A DNA stretch of 64,000 bases from Salegentibacter agarivorans (GTDB lineage: Bacteria > Bacteroidota > Bacteroidia > Flavobacteriales > Flavobacteriaceae): positions 1-64,000 of the forward strand of contig NZ_FOOH01000023.1 of assembly GCF_900113135.1 (NCBI RefSeq), read 5' to 3'. Below the pieces are notes generated by a model that saw only the letters and a program-made list of their open reading frames with translations, did not search any database and was not told the origin of the DNA. The position numbers and the translations under genes were made by a program. Below are positions 18,630 through 27,601 of this stretch, in pieces. Every line of letters starts with the position of its first letter. The stretch's first letter is position 1.

Positions 18630-19325
18630 AGAGGGAATTGAACTATCTTAATCCAACCTCTGTTTTTTTTACACCCCTGTAAATTGGCAAAGGCTCCATT
18701 CCGGGAAAAGCGCTTCTCTATAAAGTTCTTGGACACCATCGAAGAAATTGCGACTTCCATTACACTAAACAGATAAAAAATCGGATCGCTCCATTACAGA
18801 TCAAAATTTTTCGATGAAATAAGCCAGATTGGAATTCAGATCATAGTTTTTTTCCCAACAAAGTGGTGGTGTTTCCTGATCCATATTCGAAATCATCCTT
18901 TCGCCCCTTTCCTTTTTAAGATTCAAATAACAACATCCTTTCCTGGACAGCAACATAAAGCTGATTCGGCTTTGCCTACTTTTTAAATAGGTATTATCAA
19001 GCTAGGATATTAAAATAAATGCATCGAAAAAGGTTATGTGACGGCGCTTGAAGAGGTAAATGAAAGAATCAAAAAACAATTATATTTCTCTAGGTTCTCT
19101 TTATTTTACTTCTTTTTTCTACTTAAAAAGCAAATGTTTTAGATCAAAAAAATTGGTATAAATTTATCTACTAATCCTAGTACCATTACTATGAATTTTT
19201 CTCTTAAATTATAAGTGAACGGAAGTTCGAATTCAAATCGGGAAAAATATCCGCTGAGATGTTTCTTCTGCTAAAGGATACTACTTTTATATACTCCAGA
19301 ATTTCTTCTTAAGACCGGCCGGATT
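18630..19325. repeat. Diverged direct repeat, copy B
   Basis: Same-orientation counterpart of 6686-7410. The block begins near AGGGAATT and includes TTCTTGGACACCATCGAAG (about 18726), GTGGTGGTGTTTCCTGATCC (about 18862) and ATAACAACATCCTTTCC (18927-18943). It ends with a dead copy of the racemase 3' end. An 80-codon open frame on the minus strand (18518-18760) is not conserved in copy A and is not called. Confidence 0.85.
19165..19325 (-). pseudogene. 3'-end relic of a second racemase-like gene
   Basis: Minus-strand translation gives EEILEYIKVVSFSRRNISAD. This matches EGEIQEYVKVVPFSRRSISAD near the C-terminus of the intact gene at 7254-8732. The relic has an in-frame TAA where the intact gene has a GAA codon (CGG-TCT-TAA). 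It also has a one-base deletion shortly after SADIF that shifts the remaining C-terminal codons. Only about 50 codons survive, and the rest of a presumed second gene copy is missing. Confidence 0.8.
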
Positions 19326-19640
19326 CAAACTTAATTTACATATATTAATATTGGAAAGAGTTTCGTGGATTTAAAAATTCAAGGTATCTTATAAGTATGC
19401 TTAATTTCGAACTAATTTTGGATAAATTGACCTCAATTTTATAAAAAACAAAAATTATTGGCTTAGGCGGTAAAAATCATAATAACAGTGATTAACGGCT
19501 GTAACACCTTGCTTCAAAAATTGAAATGCATTAGCATAACATTCTAGAAGCTCTCATCCAACCTTTTATTTGAAATCAAAAAAATATTCTACCAAGATAA
19601 TTTAAGCAGCACTACCTATAATTAATCCAAAATCTAAAAC
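19326..19640. other. Intergenic, nothing recognised
   Basis: AT-rich stretch between the dead racemase end and the YegP-like gene. The similarity to copy A stops near 19325. I see no gene, repeat or clear terminator in it. Confidence 0.45.
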
Positions 19641-19967
19641 TTAAGAATTATCCTCTATTCCTGCATCGGGTGCATTCTTTTTCACTGAAGTAATTCCATT
19701 TTCCATAGCATTTAGGGTAGTGTAAACTTCGCTTGTGCCGATAACCTGACCGTTGGTTGACTTCAGATTGAATCTATGACCAGCAGCCGTTTCTTTACGT
19801 TCAAAAAGTTCATCAAACTGAGAATTTTTCCGAACAGACTCTATCCCATTCATACAAGAAGGCTTTGCTTTGTAGCCTTCACTGCTTAAAATCACTTGAC
19901 CATTTCTGGCCTTTAGGTTAAAACGGAATTCTCCTGCTTTATCTTTTTTAATCTCAAATTTACCCAT
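19641..19967 (-). CDS. YegP-like DUF1508 protein
   Basis: A 108-residue soluble protein made of two tandem DUF1508 repeats. Each has the pattern F.F.LKA.NGQVI..SE.Y....A...GI.SV.KN (residues 1-48 and 56-100). The repeats are seen directly as FNLKARNGQVILSSEGY and FNLKSTNGQVIGTSEVY. The family fold is known but its function is not established. The gene stands alone, with no operon partner. Confidence 0.9.
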   Translation of the reverse strand: MGKFEIKKDKAGEFRFNLKARNGQVILSSEGYKAKPSCMNGIESVRKNSQFDELFERKETAAGHRFNLKSTNGQVIGTSEVYTTLNAMENGITSVKKNAPDAGIEDNS

Positions 19968-20355
19968 AGTAATAATTGGTTTTTAATGTTCTTTTTAAAG
20001 ATATGAAAATTGTGTCAAATAAAAAGCTTTAACAATGCCTTCTCTATTAGCCAAAATTTCACATAGCAACTAATACTGATAGAATTAGTAATTACAAATA
20101 CATCAAAAGAACACGGTCAAATTTAAACCAGTTCAATCTACTCTATATAGGTAATTAGAAAAATTCTTTGCATTTCCAATGTCTGGCTAATTTCTCTCCA
20201 CCCGGCACAATTCACCCCACTTCAAAATGATTTGAAATCATCACACAATCACATAAAACATTACATATCAGTAATATATATTCTTTCTTAGTAAGTATCT
20301 TAAATACAGGTATAGAATTTGGATTTAGCACAATACGATTTCCTTAAGAGTTATT
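19968..20355. other. Intergenic, nothing recognised
   Basis: AT-rich region between the divergently oriented yegP-like gene and the small membrane ORF. It probably holds promoters for both, but none was assigned. Confidence 0.4.
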
Positions 20356-20535
20356 ATGCAATTAAAAATATATAAAATTCTGGGGCTATGCATACTCTTT
20401 GCTCTGGCCTCATCTTTATACTTGCACAAGAATTTCTATTATTCGATTTGGCTAGATAATCAGATTACTATTTTATTCCTACTTCTTATCTTCGTCTTTT
20501 TCATAGTTTTAATTACGAAACTTAGAAGATTATAG
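20356..20535 (+). CDS. Small membrane protein, 59 aa
   Basis: An ATG-initiated frame of 59 codons encodes a protein with two predicted membrane helices (LGLCILFALASSLYL at about 9-23 and ILFLLLIFVFFIVLI at about 40-54), joined by an aromatic-rich loop and ending in a basic tail KLRRL. The topology suggests both ends in the cytoplasm. No family is recognised. The composition, with basic flanks and compact helices, argues for a real gene, but there is no operon context. Confidence 0.45.
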   Translation: MQLKIYKILGLCILFALASSLYLHKNFYYSIWLDNQITILFLLLIFVFFIVLITKLRRL

Positions 20536-20573
20536 AAGTAGTTAAAGGCTACTTTTTTATTCTACCCTGAATT

Positions 20574-20723
20574 TTAGTCTAAAGTTTTATCACTACCTCC
20601 ATTAACAAATAAGACCTGACCGCTGGTCCAGTTTGAAATAGGAGCTGTAAAATACAACACCGCTCCCGCAAAGTCTTCTGGTTCACCCAATCTCTTAATT
20701 TTGGTTTCAGGTCTTAGAAAGTC
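20574..20723 (-). pseudogene. Short-chain dehydrogenase relic, C-terminal end
   Basis: Minus-strand translation ending in TAA at 20574-20576 reads RLGEPEDFAGAVLYFTAP then WTSGQVLFVNGGSDKTLD, the classical C-terminus of SDR-family oxidoreductases. The reading frame meets a stop at 20724-20726 and no N-terminal Rossmann segment (TGxxxGxG) precedes it. Only about 50 codons of an expected 240-260 remain. Confidence 0.8.
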
Positions 20724-20908
20724 TTACCTTGCTTAACTACTAATTTTATATATTCAGTCATAAATTTCTTAACAATTTAAAAAGAACATTAACTGTTTTA
20801 ATACCTTTATTCGCACGAATCTGAACCCTTTTGAGTATTACCGGGAAAGTGGGTTAAAATTAATCTAAAGCGCTTTTAGCTATCTGGTTTAAGAGTTAGT
20901 TTTAGGCT
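20724..20908. other. Upstream region of proline dehydrogenase
   Basis: Non-coding sequence between the SDR relic and the proline dehydrogenase start. TACCTTTA at about 20800 resembles the Bacteroidota -7 element, but the last base does not fit and no partner was assigned. Confidence 0.3.
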
Positions 20909-22096
20909 ATGATTGAGAAAAAAATATTTAACGATACCGAAACCGCATTTAGATTAAAAACAGATTTAGAACTTAATAGAGCGCTGCTTCTCTTTAATGT
21001 AATGGGAATTCCTTCATTAATTAAACCTGGAATTTTATTGACCAAATTCTCTTTAAAGGCAAGACTTCCTATACAACCATTAATAAAAAGTACCATTTTT
21101 GACCAGTTTTGTGCTGGCACCAGCAAAGATGATTGCAAACCGGTAATTAAAGAAATGCACCAGGTAAACCTCTCCAGCATTCTTGACTATTCTGTGGAAG
21201 GTAAAAAGACAGAAGAAGAATTTGATGCCGCCTTCCGGGTAAAAAAAGACCTCATCAAATTTGCACAGGAAGAAACCGAAATACCTTTCGCGATTTTTAA
21301 ACCTACCGCCCTGGGAAGTTTCGAAATTTGGCATAAGCTTAGTTCGCATATTAACCTTAACGAGGAAGAAAAAGTAGAATGGCAGAAAACAAAAGCCCGG
21401 GTGGAAGACCTTTGTGAAGAGGCTTACAAGCTAAATGTACGTTTATATGCTGATGCCGAAGAAAGTTGGATGCAGGATGCCGCTGATGATCTTATGAAAG
21501 AGATGATGGAAAAGTACAATAAAGATAAAGCTCTTATTTTTAATACTTTTCAATGCTACCGCTGGGATCGGCTGGATTACCTTAAAGCATTGCATAAAAA
21601 AGCAAATGAAAAAGGTTTTAAAATTGGTGCCAAGATTGTACGAGGTGCTTATATGGAGAAGGAAAATAAACGTGCAAAAAAATACGGGAAGAAATCTCCC
21701 ATTTGCGAAAACAAAAAAGCTACCGATCTTAACTTTAATAATGTGATGACGTATTGTTTAGACAATATTGATGATATAGCTGTTTTTATTGGAACACATA
21801 ATGAAATGAGTAACTATTTGGCTTTACAGGCTATGGAAGACCAGGGAATAGCCAAAGATGATCCCAGGGTATGGTTTAGCCAGCTTTATGGTATGAGTGA
21901 CCAAATTAGCTATAATTTGGCAAGCAAGGATTATAATACGGCCAAGTTAGTACCTTTTGGCCCCGTTAAAGAAGTAGTTCCTTATTTATTGCGAAGGGCC
22001 GAAGAAAATTCTTCTGTTGAAGGGCAAACAAACCGGGAACTTAATTTACTGCAGGGCGAAAAGAAAAGAAGAAAACTGGTTTTAGAAACTAATTAA
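20909..22096 (+). CDS. Proline dehydrogenase (monofunctional)
   Basis: FAD-dependent enzyme that oxidises L-proline to pyrroline-5-carboxylate and passes electrons to the quinone pool. The 395-residue, single-domain length fits the monofunctional enzymes found in Bacteroidota. Seen motifs are RLYADAEESW (barrel strand), KIVRGAYMEKE, FIGTHN and the C-terminal substrate-binding PYLLRRAEENSS. No P5C dehydrogenase gene is adjacent. A strong terminator follows. Confidence 0.95.
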   Translation: MIEKKIFNDTETAFRLKTDLELNRALLLFNVMGIPSLIKPGILLTKFSLKARLPIQPLIKSTIFDQFCAGTSKDDCKPVIKEMHQVNLSSILDYSVEGKKTEEEFDAAFRVKKDLIKFAQEETEIPFAIFKPTALGSFEIWHKLSSHINLNEEEKVEWQKTKARVEDLCEEAYKLNVRLYADAEESWMQDAADDLMKEMMEKYNKDKALIFNTFQCYRWDRLDYLKALHKKANEKGFKIGAKIVRGAYMEKENKRAKKYGKKSPICENKKATDLNFNNVMTYCLDNIDDIAVFIGTHNEMSNYLALQAMEDQGIAKDDPRVWFSQLYGMSDQISYNLASKDYNTAKLVPFGPVKEVVPYLLRRAEENSSVEGQTNRELNLLQGEKKRRKLVLETN

Positions 22097-22120
22097 GCAT
22101 TCATTATCTAAAAAAAATTG

Positions 22121-22166
22121 AAACAAAAAACCCCGAAATTCTAAGATTTACGGGGTTTTTGTTTTT
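22121..22166 (+). terminator. Rho-independent terminator after proline dehydrogenase
   Basis: Arms AAAAACCCCG and CGGGGTTTTT enclose a loop of about 14 bases and are followed by GTTTTT. It lies 25 bases after the proline dehydrogenase stop and could also serve the opposing small gene. Confidence 0.85.
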
Positions 22167-22240
22167 AAGACGATAATTGGGAAAAATCCTGAAAAGATAT
22201 TCCACTTATCAATTCCTTTCTTTCAAATTAAAAAAAGCGA

Positions 22241-22462
22241 TTAATCAACTTTAATATCTGGAATCTCTTTCATTTTTCCGTTCTCAGATTTTCCTAAAAC
22301 AATTACCTCCTTGCTCTCCTTGTACTCCTCTATAGCAAGCAGCAGTTGTTCTTTGGTATCTCTTCTAATCTTGATACCGCTTCGTTGGTTCTTATTCCGG
22401 ACTTCAATATAATATCCATCTCTCAAATCTTTAGCTTTTGTGGAAGGTCTGCCCATAGTCAA
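22241..22462 (-). CDS. Small conserved hypothetical protein
   Basis: A 73-residue basic protein starting MTMGRPSTKAKDLRDGYYIE; translation more likely begins at codon 3 (MGRPS). The central segment KNQRSGIKIRRDTKEQLLLAIEEY resembles short proteins that I recall being common in flavobacterial genomes. The basic and acidic patches and lack of signal or membrane segment suggest a cytoplasmic, possibly nucleic-acid-associated protein. The function is unknown. Confidence 0.75.
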   Translation of the reverse strand: MTMGRPSTKAKDLRDGYYIEVRNKNQRSGIKIRRDTKEQLLLAIEEYKESKEVIVLGKSENGKMKEIPDIKVD

Positions 22463-22786
22463 TTTTTAAATATAAAATAGTAAATATTTTCGTTCTGTTA
22501 CCAAAAACCGGTAAGATAATTAATTTTTACTACATGGTTAAGCTTAGAAGTTTGAAAACGAAGCTAACATCTAAAAAAACTTCATTTTTTCATCAAATTT
22601 GAAAGATTCTACCAACTTCAAGACTTTTAAAATCTCGATTTTCGAAAAACTTTAGTTTTAATATGATTTCAATCATTAACCTTCCTTTATTATAGCTGTT
22701 ACTTTGTTACCGAATTAAAATTGAAATAAAACCCGAAAAAATTTCTAAATTGAAGAATCACACTTTTGGTAATAAAAAATTGAAAA
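22463..22786. other. Upstream region of lplA
   Basis: About 320 bases of AT-rich DNA between the divergent small gene and lplA. It presumably contains both promoters. No riboswitch-like structure or repeat was identified. Confidence 0.4.
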
Positions 22787-23800
22787 ATGATTTTTATAGA
22801 TAACGAAGGAATTAATGATCCCACGATAAACCTGGCATTAGAGGAATATGCGTTGCGTAATTTTAATCCTGAAAATGATTACTTATTATTTTATATAAAT
22901 GAACCTTCTATTATAATTGGTCGAAACCAAAATACTCTGGAAGAAATTAATTTTGATTATGTAGAAGAAAACGATCTTCACGTGGTGAGAAGAGTTTCTG
23001 GCGGAGGTGCCGTATATCACGATTTTGGCAATTTAAACTTCAGTTTTATCACAAATCACGATGTAAAAAGCTTAAATAACTTTGCGAAATTTACCGAGCC
23101 GGTAATAAAAATTCTTAGAAAAATGGGAATTCCAGCCGAATTAAAAGGCCGGAATGATGTGTTGGCAAACGATAAGAAAATTTCAGGAAATGCACAGTTT
23201 TCTACGGGAAAAAGAATGTTACATCACGGCACTCTACTGCTGGATAGTGATCTGGAAGAAGTTGTAAAAGCCCTGAATGTAAAAATGACAAAAATTCAAT
23301 CTAAAGGACACAAATCCAGCCGTAGCCGGGTAGCAAACATTAGTGAATTCCTCTCAGAAAAAATAGAAATTGAAGAGTTTAGGGCGTTAATTCTTAAAGG
23401 GTTATATAACGAAAGTGAAGATTTTGAAACCTATCATCTCTCTGCCGAAGAATGGAAAGCAGTTTACGCCCTAAAAGATGAAAAATATGGAACCTGGGAA
23501 TGGAACTATGGTAAGTCTCCTAAATTCAATATTCAGCGCAGTAAACGTTTTCCTGTAGGCGAAATTGATCTTAGGATTTTTGTAGAAAAAGGGGAAATAA
23601 TAAATTTTAAAATCTATGGAGATTTCTTCGGAAAAGAACCTGTAACACAGCTGGAGAATCTTTTGCTGGGCGCGCGGTATGACCGGCAGGAAATCAATAA
23701 ATTACTGGAACCGGTAATAATTGAAGATTACTTTGGCGCCCTACCCAAAGCAGATTTTTTAGAACTGGTATATGGCAACGATGAAATTGAAGCCTCATAA
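22787..23800 (+). CDS. lplA: Lipoate--protein ligase
   Basis: Attaches lipoate to E2 subunits and GcvH via lipoyl-AMP. The 337 residues comprise the catalytic domain with the signature VVRRVSGGGAVYHDFGNLNF (residues about 66-85), the downstream NDVLANDKKISGNAQ segment, and a C-terminal accessory domain from about residue 245. The length matches the LplA two-domain form. It is monocistronic, or at most linked to the following cupin gene 79 bases on. Confidence 0.94.
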   Translation: MIFIDNEGINDPTINLALEEYALRNFNPENDYLLFYINEPSIIIGRNQNTLEEINFDYVEENDLHVVRRVSGGGAVYHDFGNLNFSFITNHDVKSLNNFAKFTEPVIKILRKMGIPAELKGRNDVLANDKKISGNAQFSTGKRMLHHGTLLLDSDLEEVVKALNVKMTKIQSKGHKSSRSRVANISEFLSEKIEIEEFRALILKGLYNESEDFETYHLSAEEWKAVYALKDEKYGTWEWNYGKSPKFNIQRSKRFPVGEIDLRIFVEKGEIINFKIYGDFFGKEPVTQLENLLLGARYDRQEINKLLEPVIIEDYFGALPKADFLELVYGNDEIEAS

Positions 23801-23879
23801 ATAATCCTAAACCACATCGGAAGATTTTAAGCTCGATTAATCAAATAAATTGAAGAAAATAATTTTAAAAAATAATAAA

Positions 23880-24224
23880 ATGAAGAAAGCATCCCTAACC
23901 GAAAATCTGGAATATAGCGAGAAATCGCCGGCGGTAAAAGTATTATTCGAAACTGAAGTCAGTAAAGAAATAAGAATCGCCTTTAAATCAGGACAGGGCC
24001 TTAAAGAACATAAAACTCCATTTCCCATCGTGGTAGAAATATATGAAGGAACTATTGATTTTGGAGTAAATGGAGAAAAACATGCCTTAGAAAAAGGAGA
24101 TTTAGTTGCTCTGGATGGCAATGTACCCCACGATCTAAAAGCCAGGGAAAACAGTATTGTAAGACTTAGCCTTACAAAAGCAGATACTACCCAACGGGTT
24201 GAGGATGTGGCAAAAAATTCCTGA
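23880..24224 (+). CDS. Small cupin-domain protein
   Basis: A protein of 114 residues with a single cupin barrel (LKEHKTPFPIVVEIYEGTIDFGVNGEKHALEKGDLVALDGNVPHDLKA). A possible metal ligand set is His in EHK and His in VPHD. The frame is open from 23850; I prefer the ATG at 23880 because the resulting N-terminus (MKKASLTENLEY) aligns with small cupins. Likely a metal-dependent enzyme or ligand-binding protein of the cytoplasm. The specific substrate is unknown. Confidence 0.85.
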   Translation: MKKASLTENLEYSEKSPAVKVLFETEVSKEIRIAFKSGQGLKEHKTPFPIVVEIYEGTIDFGVNGEKHALEKGDLVALDGNVPHDLKARENSIVRLSLTKADTTQRVEDVAKNS

Positions 24225-24276
24225 TTTTTGAAAAAATAAGCTGCTCCAAAGCATTTCAATGTGCATAATAGAGTGA

Positions 24277-24322
24277 AACAATTAATACAGGGATTTCATT
24301 AAAATTCTTTGTATTAATTGTT
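24277..24322. terminator. Bidirectional hairpin between convergent genes
   Basis: A perfect 13-bp stem (AACAATTAATACA / TGTATTAATTGTT) with a 20-base loop lies between the cupin gene and the convergent membrane gene. It is A+T-rich and lacks strong T-runs, so it may be a weak bidirectional terminator. Confidence 0.55.
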
Positions 24323-24331
24323 CATTTTAAA

Positions 24332-24778
24332 TTACCTGCGATGCCATCTTTTAGAAAACCACCAGATTGCAGCGTGAATAAAGGCCGTCATTCCGCAAAT
24401 AAGCAGAATATTCCTCATTACCATAAAGCTTATATTTCCTCTAAAAGAATCTCCCAGAGACCATAATTCAAGTTCTGTCCCCTTATTTACATAAATGCCT
24501 AAAATGATAAAAGCGCTAATAGCAATAAGATAATCTATTATAAAAAGTATATGATTAGCATATTTCCATCTAAAATAAATAGCAGGGCCGGTGATTAAAA
24601 GCCATCCACACCATATACTAATTTGAAAATTCTGAATCGCTTGTTTTGAAGTTTCCGCAGTAGGACTTGCTGAGAACACCTGGTCCAGTTTGAATAAGAA
24701 AAAAGCCATTATACAAAATCCAAAAAAGGCAAACCCCCAGTTAATTACTTTTATAAAGGTCATAAATTCAATTCTCAA
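24332..24778 (-). CDS. Four-helix membrane protein of unknown function
   Basis: A 148-residue protein with four hydrophobic segments (about 8-28, 50-70, 77-95 and 117-140) and a basic C-terminus SKRWHRR. It resembles small uncharacterised flavobacterial integral membrane proteins. No functional motif is visible. It follows the Zn-dependent dehydrogenase gene on the same strand, but a terminator separates them. Confidence 0.7.
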   Translation of the reverse strand: MRIEFMTFIKVINWGFAFFGFCIMAFFLFKLDQVFSASPTAETSKQAIQNFQISIWCGWLLITGPAIYFRWKYANHILFIIDYLIAISAFIILGIYVNKGTELELWSLGDSFRGNISFMVMRNILLICGMTAFIHAAIWWFSKRWHRR

Positions 24779-24795
24779 ATATTAAAGAAAAAAAA

Positions 24796-24834
24796 TCAGG
24801 CCTTACGGCTGCAAAAAACCAGAAAAAGGCCTGA
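24796..24834 (-). terminator. Terminator after the Zn-dependent dehydrogenase gene
   Basis: On the minus strand the arms TCAGGCCTT and AAGGCCTGA (9 bp, G+C-rich centre) are followed by a T-run (A-run at 24787-24795 on the plus strand). It lies 17 bases beyond the dehydrogenase stop. Confidence 0.85.
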
Positions 24835-24850
24835 TAAAAAATTTGAATAA

Positions 24851-26026
24851 TTAGGGTGTAAGTACAACCTTTACACATTTATCTTCTTTCTTCTTAAATA
24901 GGTCATAGGCCTTTGGTGCCTCGTCCAGCTTCATTCTATGAGTAATTATAAAACTTGGGTCAATAAGTCCTTCATCTACTTTATCCAGCAAAGGTTTTAA
25001 ATAACGCTGAACATGAGTTTGTCCCATTTTAAAAGTCAGCGCTTTATTCATTGCAGCCCCAAACGGAATCTCGTTAACCATACCAATATAAACCCCCGGA
25101 ATAGAAACCGTCCCCGCTTTTTTACAACTCATCATAATTTGTTGTAGTACATAAGGTCTGGACATTGGTAATTGAAGAACTTCCTTGGTTTTATCTACAG
25201 CCTTTCCAAAAAGCGTATCTCCGTGAGCTTCTGCTCCTACTGCATCAATACAGGAATCGGGGCCTTTGCCATTGGTCATTTCCATAAGTTTTTCATAAAC
25301 ATCATCCCTATCGGTTGTTCTAATAAGCTCTACCCTGGAATGTTTTTTTGCCATATCAAGTCTTTCTTTTACTGAATCTATGGCGATTACCCTTTCGGCT
25401 CCCAACATAAATGCACTTTGAATCGCAAACTGTCCAACAGGACCACAGCCCCAAATAGCCACGGTATCTCCTCTTTTAATATCAGCATTTTCAGCTGCCA
25501 TATAGCCTGTAGGGAAAATATCTGATAGAAAAAGTGACTGGTCATCGCTTAAAGTTGAAGGAACTTTTATAGGGCCAACATCAGCATAAGGAACTCTTAC
25601 ATATTCTGCCTGTCCACCATCGAAACCGCCGAGCATATGGGAATATCCAAAAATTCCTGAAATGGAATGTCCTAAATTCGCTTTGGCTTTTTCGGGGTTA
25701 GGATTGGAATTATCACATAAACTGTAAAGGGTATCGTCACAATACTCACAATTTCCACAGGCAATGGTAAAAGGAACCACTACCCTGTCTCCAACTTTAA
25801 ACTTTTTTACTTCCCGGCCGGCTTCCACTACTTCGCCCATAAATTCGTGACCTAAAATATCTCCTTTTTCCATGGTAGGGACCATTCCATCTACAATATG
25901 AAGATCTGACCCACAAATTGCAGTAGAAGTTATTTTAAGAATAACATCTGTAGGTTCTTTGATTTTAGGATCGGGAACAGTGTCTATTCTAACGTCGTTT
26001 CTTCCGTGCCAAACTAATGCTTTCAT
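24851..26026 (-). CDS. Zn-dependent alcohol/formaldehyde dehydrogenase-type MDR protein
   Basis: Medium-chain dehydrogenase/reductase of 391 residues. Catalytic zinc ligands are in ICGSDLH (about 37-43) and [12 protein letters not shown] (about 58-69). The structural zinc loop is [15 protein letters not shown] (about 89-103). The NAD-binding motif GCGPVGQFA lies near residue 192. The insertions and the FPTGYMAAE segment fit the glutathione-independent formaldehyde dehydrogenase-like branch. The substrate in vivo is not determined by sequence. Confidence 0.92.
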   Translation of the reverse strand: MKALVWHGRNDVRIDTVPDPKIKEPTDVILKITSTAICGSDLHIVDGMVPTMEKGDILGHEFMGEVVEAGREVKKFKVGDRVVVPFTIACGNCEYCDDTLYSLCDNSNPNPEKAKANLGHSISGIFGYSHMLGGFDGGQAEYVRVPYADVGPIKVPSTLSDDQSLFLSDIFPTGYMAAENADIKRGDTVAIWGCGPVGQFAIQSAFMLGAERVIAIDSVKERLDMAKKHSRVELIRTTDRDDVYEKLMEMTNGKGPDSCIDAVGAEAHGDTLFGKAVDKTKEVLQLPMSRPYVLQQIMMSCKKAGTVSIPGVYIGMVNEIPFGAAMNKALTFKMGQTHVQRYLKPLLDKVDEGLIDPSFIITHRMKLDEAPKAYDLFKKKEDKCVKVVLTP

Positions 26027-26092
26027 AATTTTTCTGTTTTTGGTGGTTATTATATACTTTCTATTAATTTAAAATTATAGGGATATTATTTT

Positions 26093-27601
26093 TTACTCGT
26101 GATCACTTATTCTCGGCAGTGCATCCATTGCTGGACCTTCAATTACTTCGCCCGATGGTGTAAACCTGCTCCCATGACAGGGGCAATCCCAGGATTTTTC
26201 TAAATCGTTCCAATGAATTACACATCCCAAATGCGTGCAACTTGCCGATACTATTTCGTACCGGTTATTTACGTCCCGGGAAACTCCAAACTTCTTACCT
26301 TCAATCTCCACTACTCTACCTTCTCCCGCGCCTAGTTTTTCTATTTCTTCAGTAGAACTTCCCAGGATATGATCTTTGAAAAATTCTTTCGCAACATTCA
26401 GGTTTTCCTTGATAAAAGATTTTGACGATTTTACCGGATTAACCCGCAACGGATTAAATAATTCTTTATACTCATTTTCCTTTCCGGTAATTAAATCGGT
26501 AATGATTTTTCCGGCAAGGCTTCCATAGATCAATCCGTCTGTAGAAAAACCGGTGGCTATAAATTCATCTTTATGCGTACCTTTTCTCCCGATAGATGGT
26601 AAAAGGTCTGCAGGTTTATAATTTTGACCACCCCAAAAATGTGTGAGTTTCTCTACCGGAAATTTTCCATGTAAATACTTTACCAGGGAATCCATTAATT
26701 CGGAATTATTATCAGACTGGCCTACTTTATAAGATTTTCCAACCGCCATCACGTAAGACTTTCCATTCCGTTTATAAGAACGGAAAGAGTATTTTTCTTT
26801 GCCTTTATATTCCCAGAAAATTCCCTGCGGATAATTCTCTGTTTTCAAACTTGCGGCTACGGCATATTCGCGGTAAGGCCCTAAAGTAGTATCAAACTTT
26901 ATATCAATGCCTTTAGAACTATGCGCGGCATGTACCAAGTATTTACTTGAAACATCGCCTTTCGCAGTATTTAAATTGTAATGACCATGCTCCAACTTTT
27001 CAACTTCCTCTACTTTTGAATCCTGAAAAATCTGGCACTCTTTTGAGTTAATCTTATGGGCCAGTTGGTTTACATATAAAAAAGGATTAAACTGTGCCTG
27101 ATTGGGATATTTAAGGATTTTAGTGGCTTCAAAAGAAAATTTCTCAGGAGAAACGTCTTCAAGAGAAACTCCCAGTTTGGACGAAACCGAAATTTCTTTC
27201 TCAATTTTATTGGCATTATCCGTAGAGAAAAGATACATGGGTTGCCGTTTGAAATCACAGTCTAGCGCTTCCTCGTGAATAATTTTTTCTATAATTTCTA
27301 TAGCTGAAGTTCGGGCTTTTAATACCTTTTTAATAGTCGTTTCATCATATTTAGAATCTAGCGAAGAAAGTAATTCGGCTACTGTATGATAAAGGTTTCC
27401 CGTACTATGCCCGGTGGTGCCCATTCCAATCTTTCCTGCATCGAGAACCGCAACTTTTAAACCAGCTTTTTTGAGAAAATAAGCCGTAGATATCCCGGTA
27501 ATTCCCCCTCCAATTATACTTACATCTACTTGAAGATTATCTTTTAGAACCGGAAATTCATGCGCTGTTTCAAAAGAATTCCAGATGGTATTTGAAATCA
27601 T
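26093..27601 (-). CDS. FAD-dependent oxidoreductase fused to a Rieske domain
   Basis: Two-domain redox protein of 502 residues. The N-terminal DAO-type FAD domain has the dinucleotide motif IIGGGITGISTAYFL (about 29-43) and the GMGTTGHSTGNLY segment. The C-terminal Rieske [2Fe-2S] domain (about 425-502) has the ligand motifs CTHLGC and CPCHGS. This fused architecture is known in several bacteria, but the substrate is not established. It lies 66 bases upstream of the Zn-dependent dehydrogenase on the same strand, so the two may be co-transcribed. Confidence 0.92.
   Translation of the reverse strand: MISNTIWNSFETAHEFPVLKDNLQVDVSIIGGGITGISTAYFLKKAGLKVAVLDAGKIGMGTTGHSTGNLYHTVAELLSSLDSKYDETTIKKVLKARTSAIEIIEKIIHEEALDCDFKRQPMYLFSTDNANKIEKEISVSSKLGVSLEDVSPEKFSFEATKILKYPNQAQFNPFLYVNQLAHKINSKECQIFQDSKVEEVEKLEHGHYNLNTAKGDVSSKYLVHAAHSSKGIDIKFDTTLGPYREYAVAASLKTENYPQGIFWEYKGKEKYSFRSYKRNGKSYVMAVGKSYKVGQSDNNSELMDSLVKYLHGKFPVEKLTHFWGGQNYKPADLLPSIGRKGTHKDEFIATGFSTDGLIYGSLAGKIITDLITGKENEYKELFNPLRVNPVKSSKSFIKENLNVAKEFFKDHILGSSTEEIEKLGAGEGRVVEIEGKKFGVSRDVNNRYEIVSASCTHLGCVIHWNDLEKSWDCPCHGSRFTPSGEVIEGPAMDALPRISDHE

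Noticed and set aside
22463-22786. Lipoate or other riboswitch ahead of lplA
   Set aside because: No conserved riboswitch core is visible, and the region reads as plain AT-rich promoter DNA.
23837-24259. 140-codon minus-strand frame over the cupin gene
   Set aside because: It overlaps the cupin gene entirely in antisense and has no recognisable domain.
27070-27258. 62-codon frame within the FAD-Rieske gene
   Set aside because: It is an alternative frame inside a well-supported gene.
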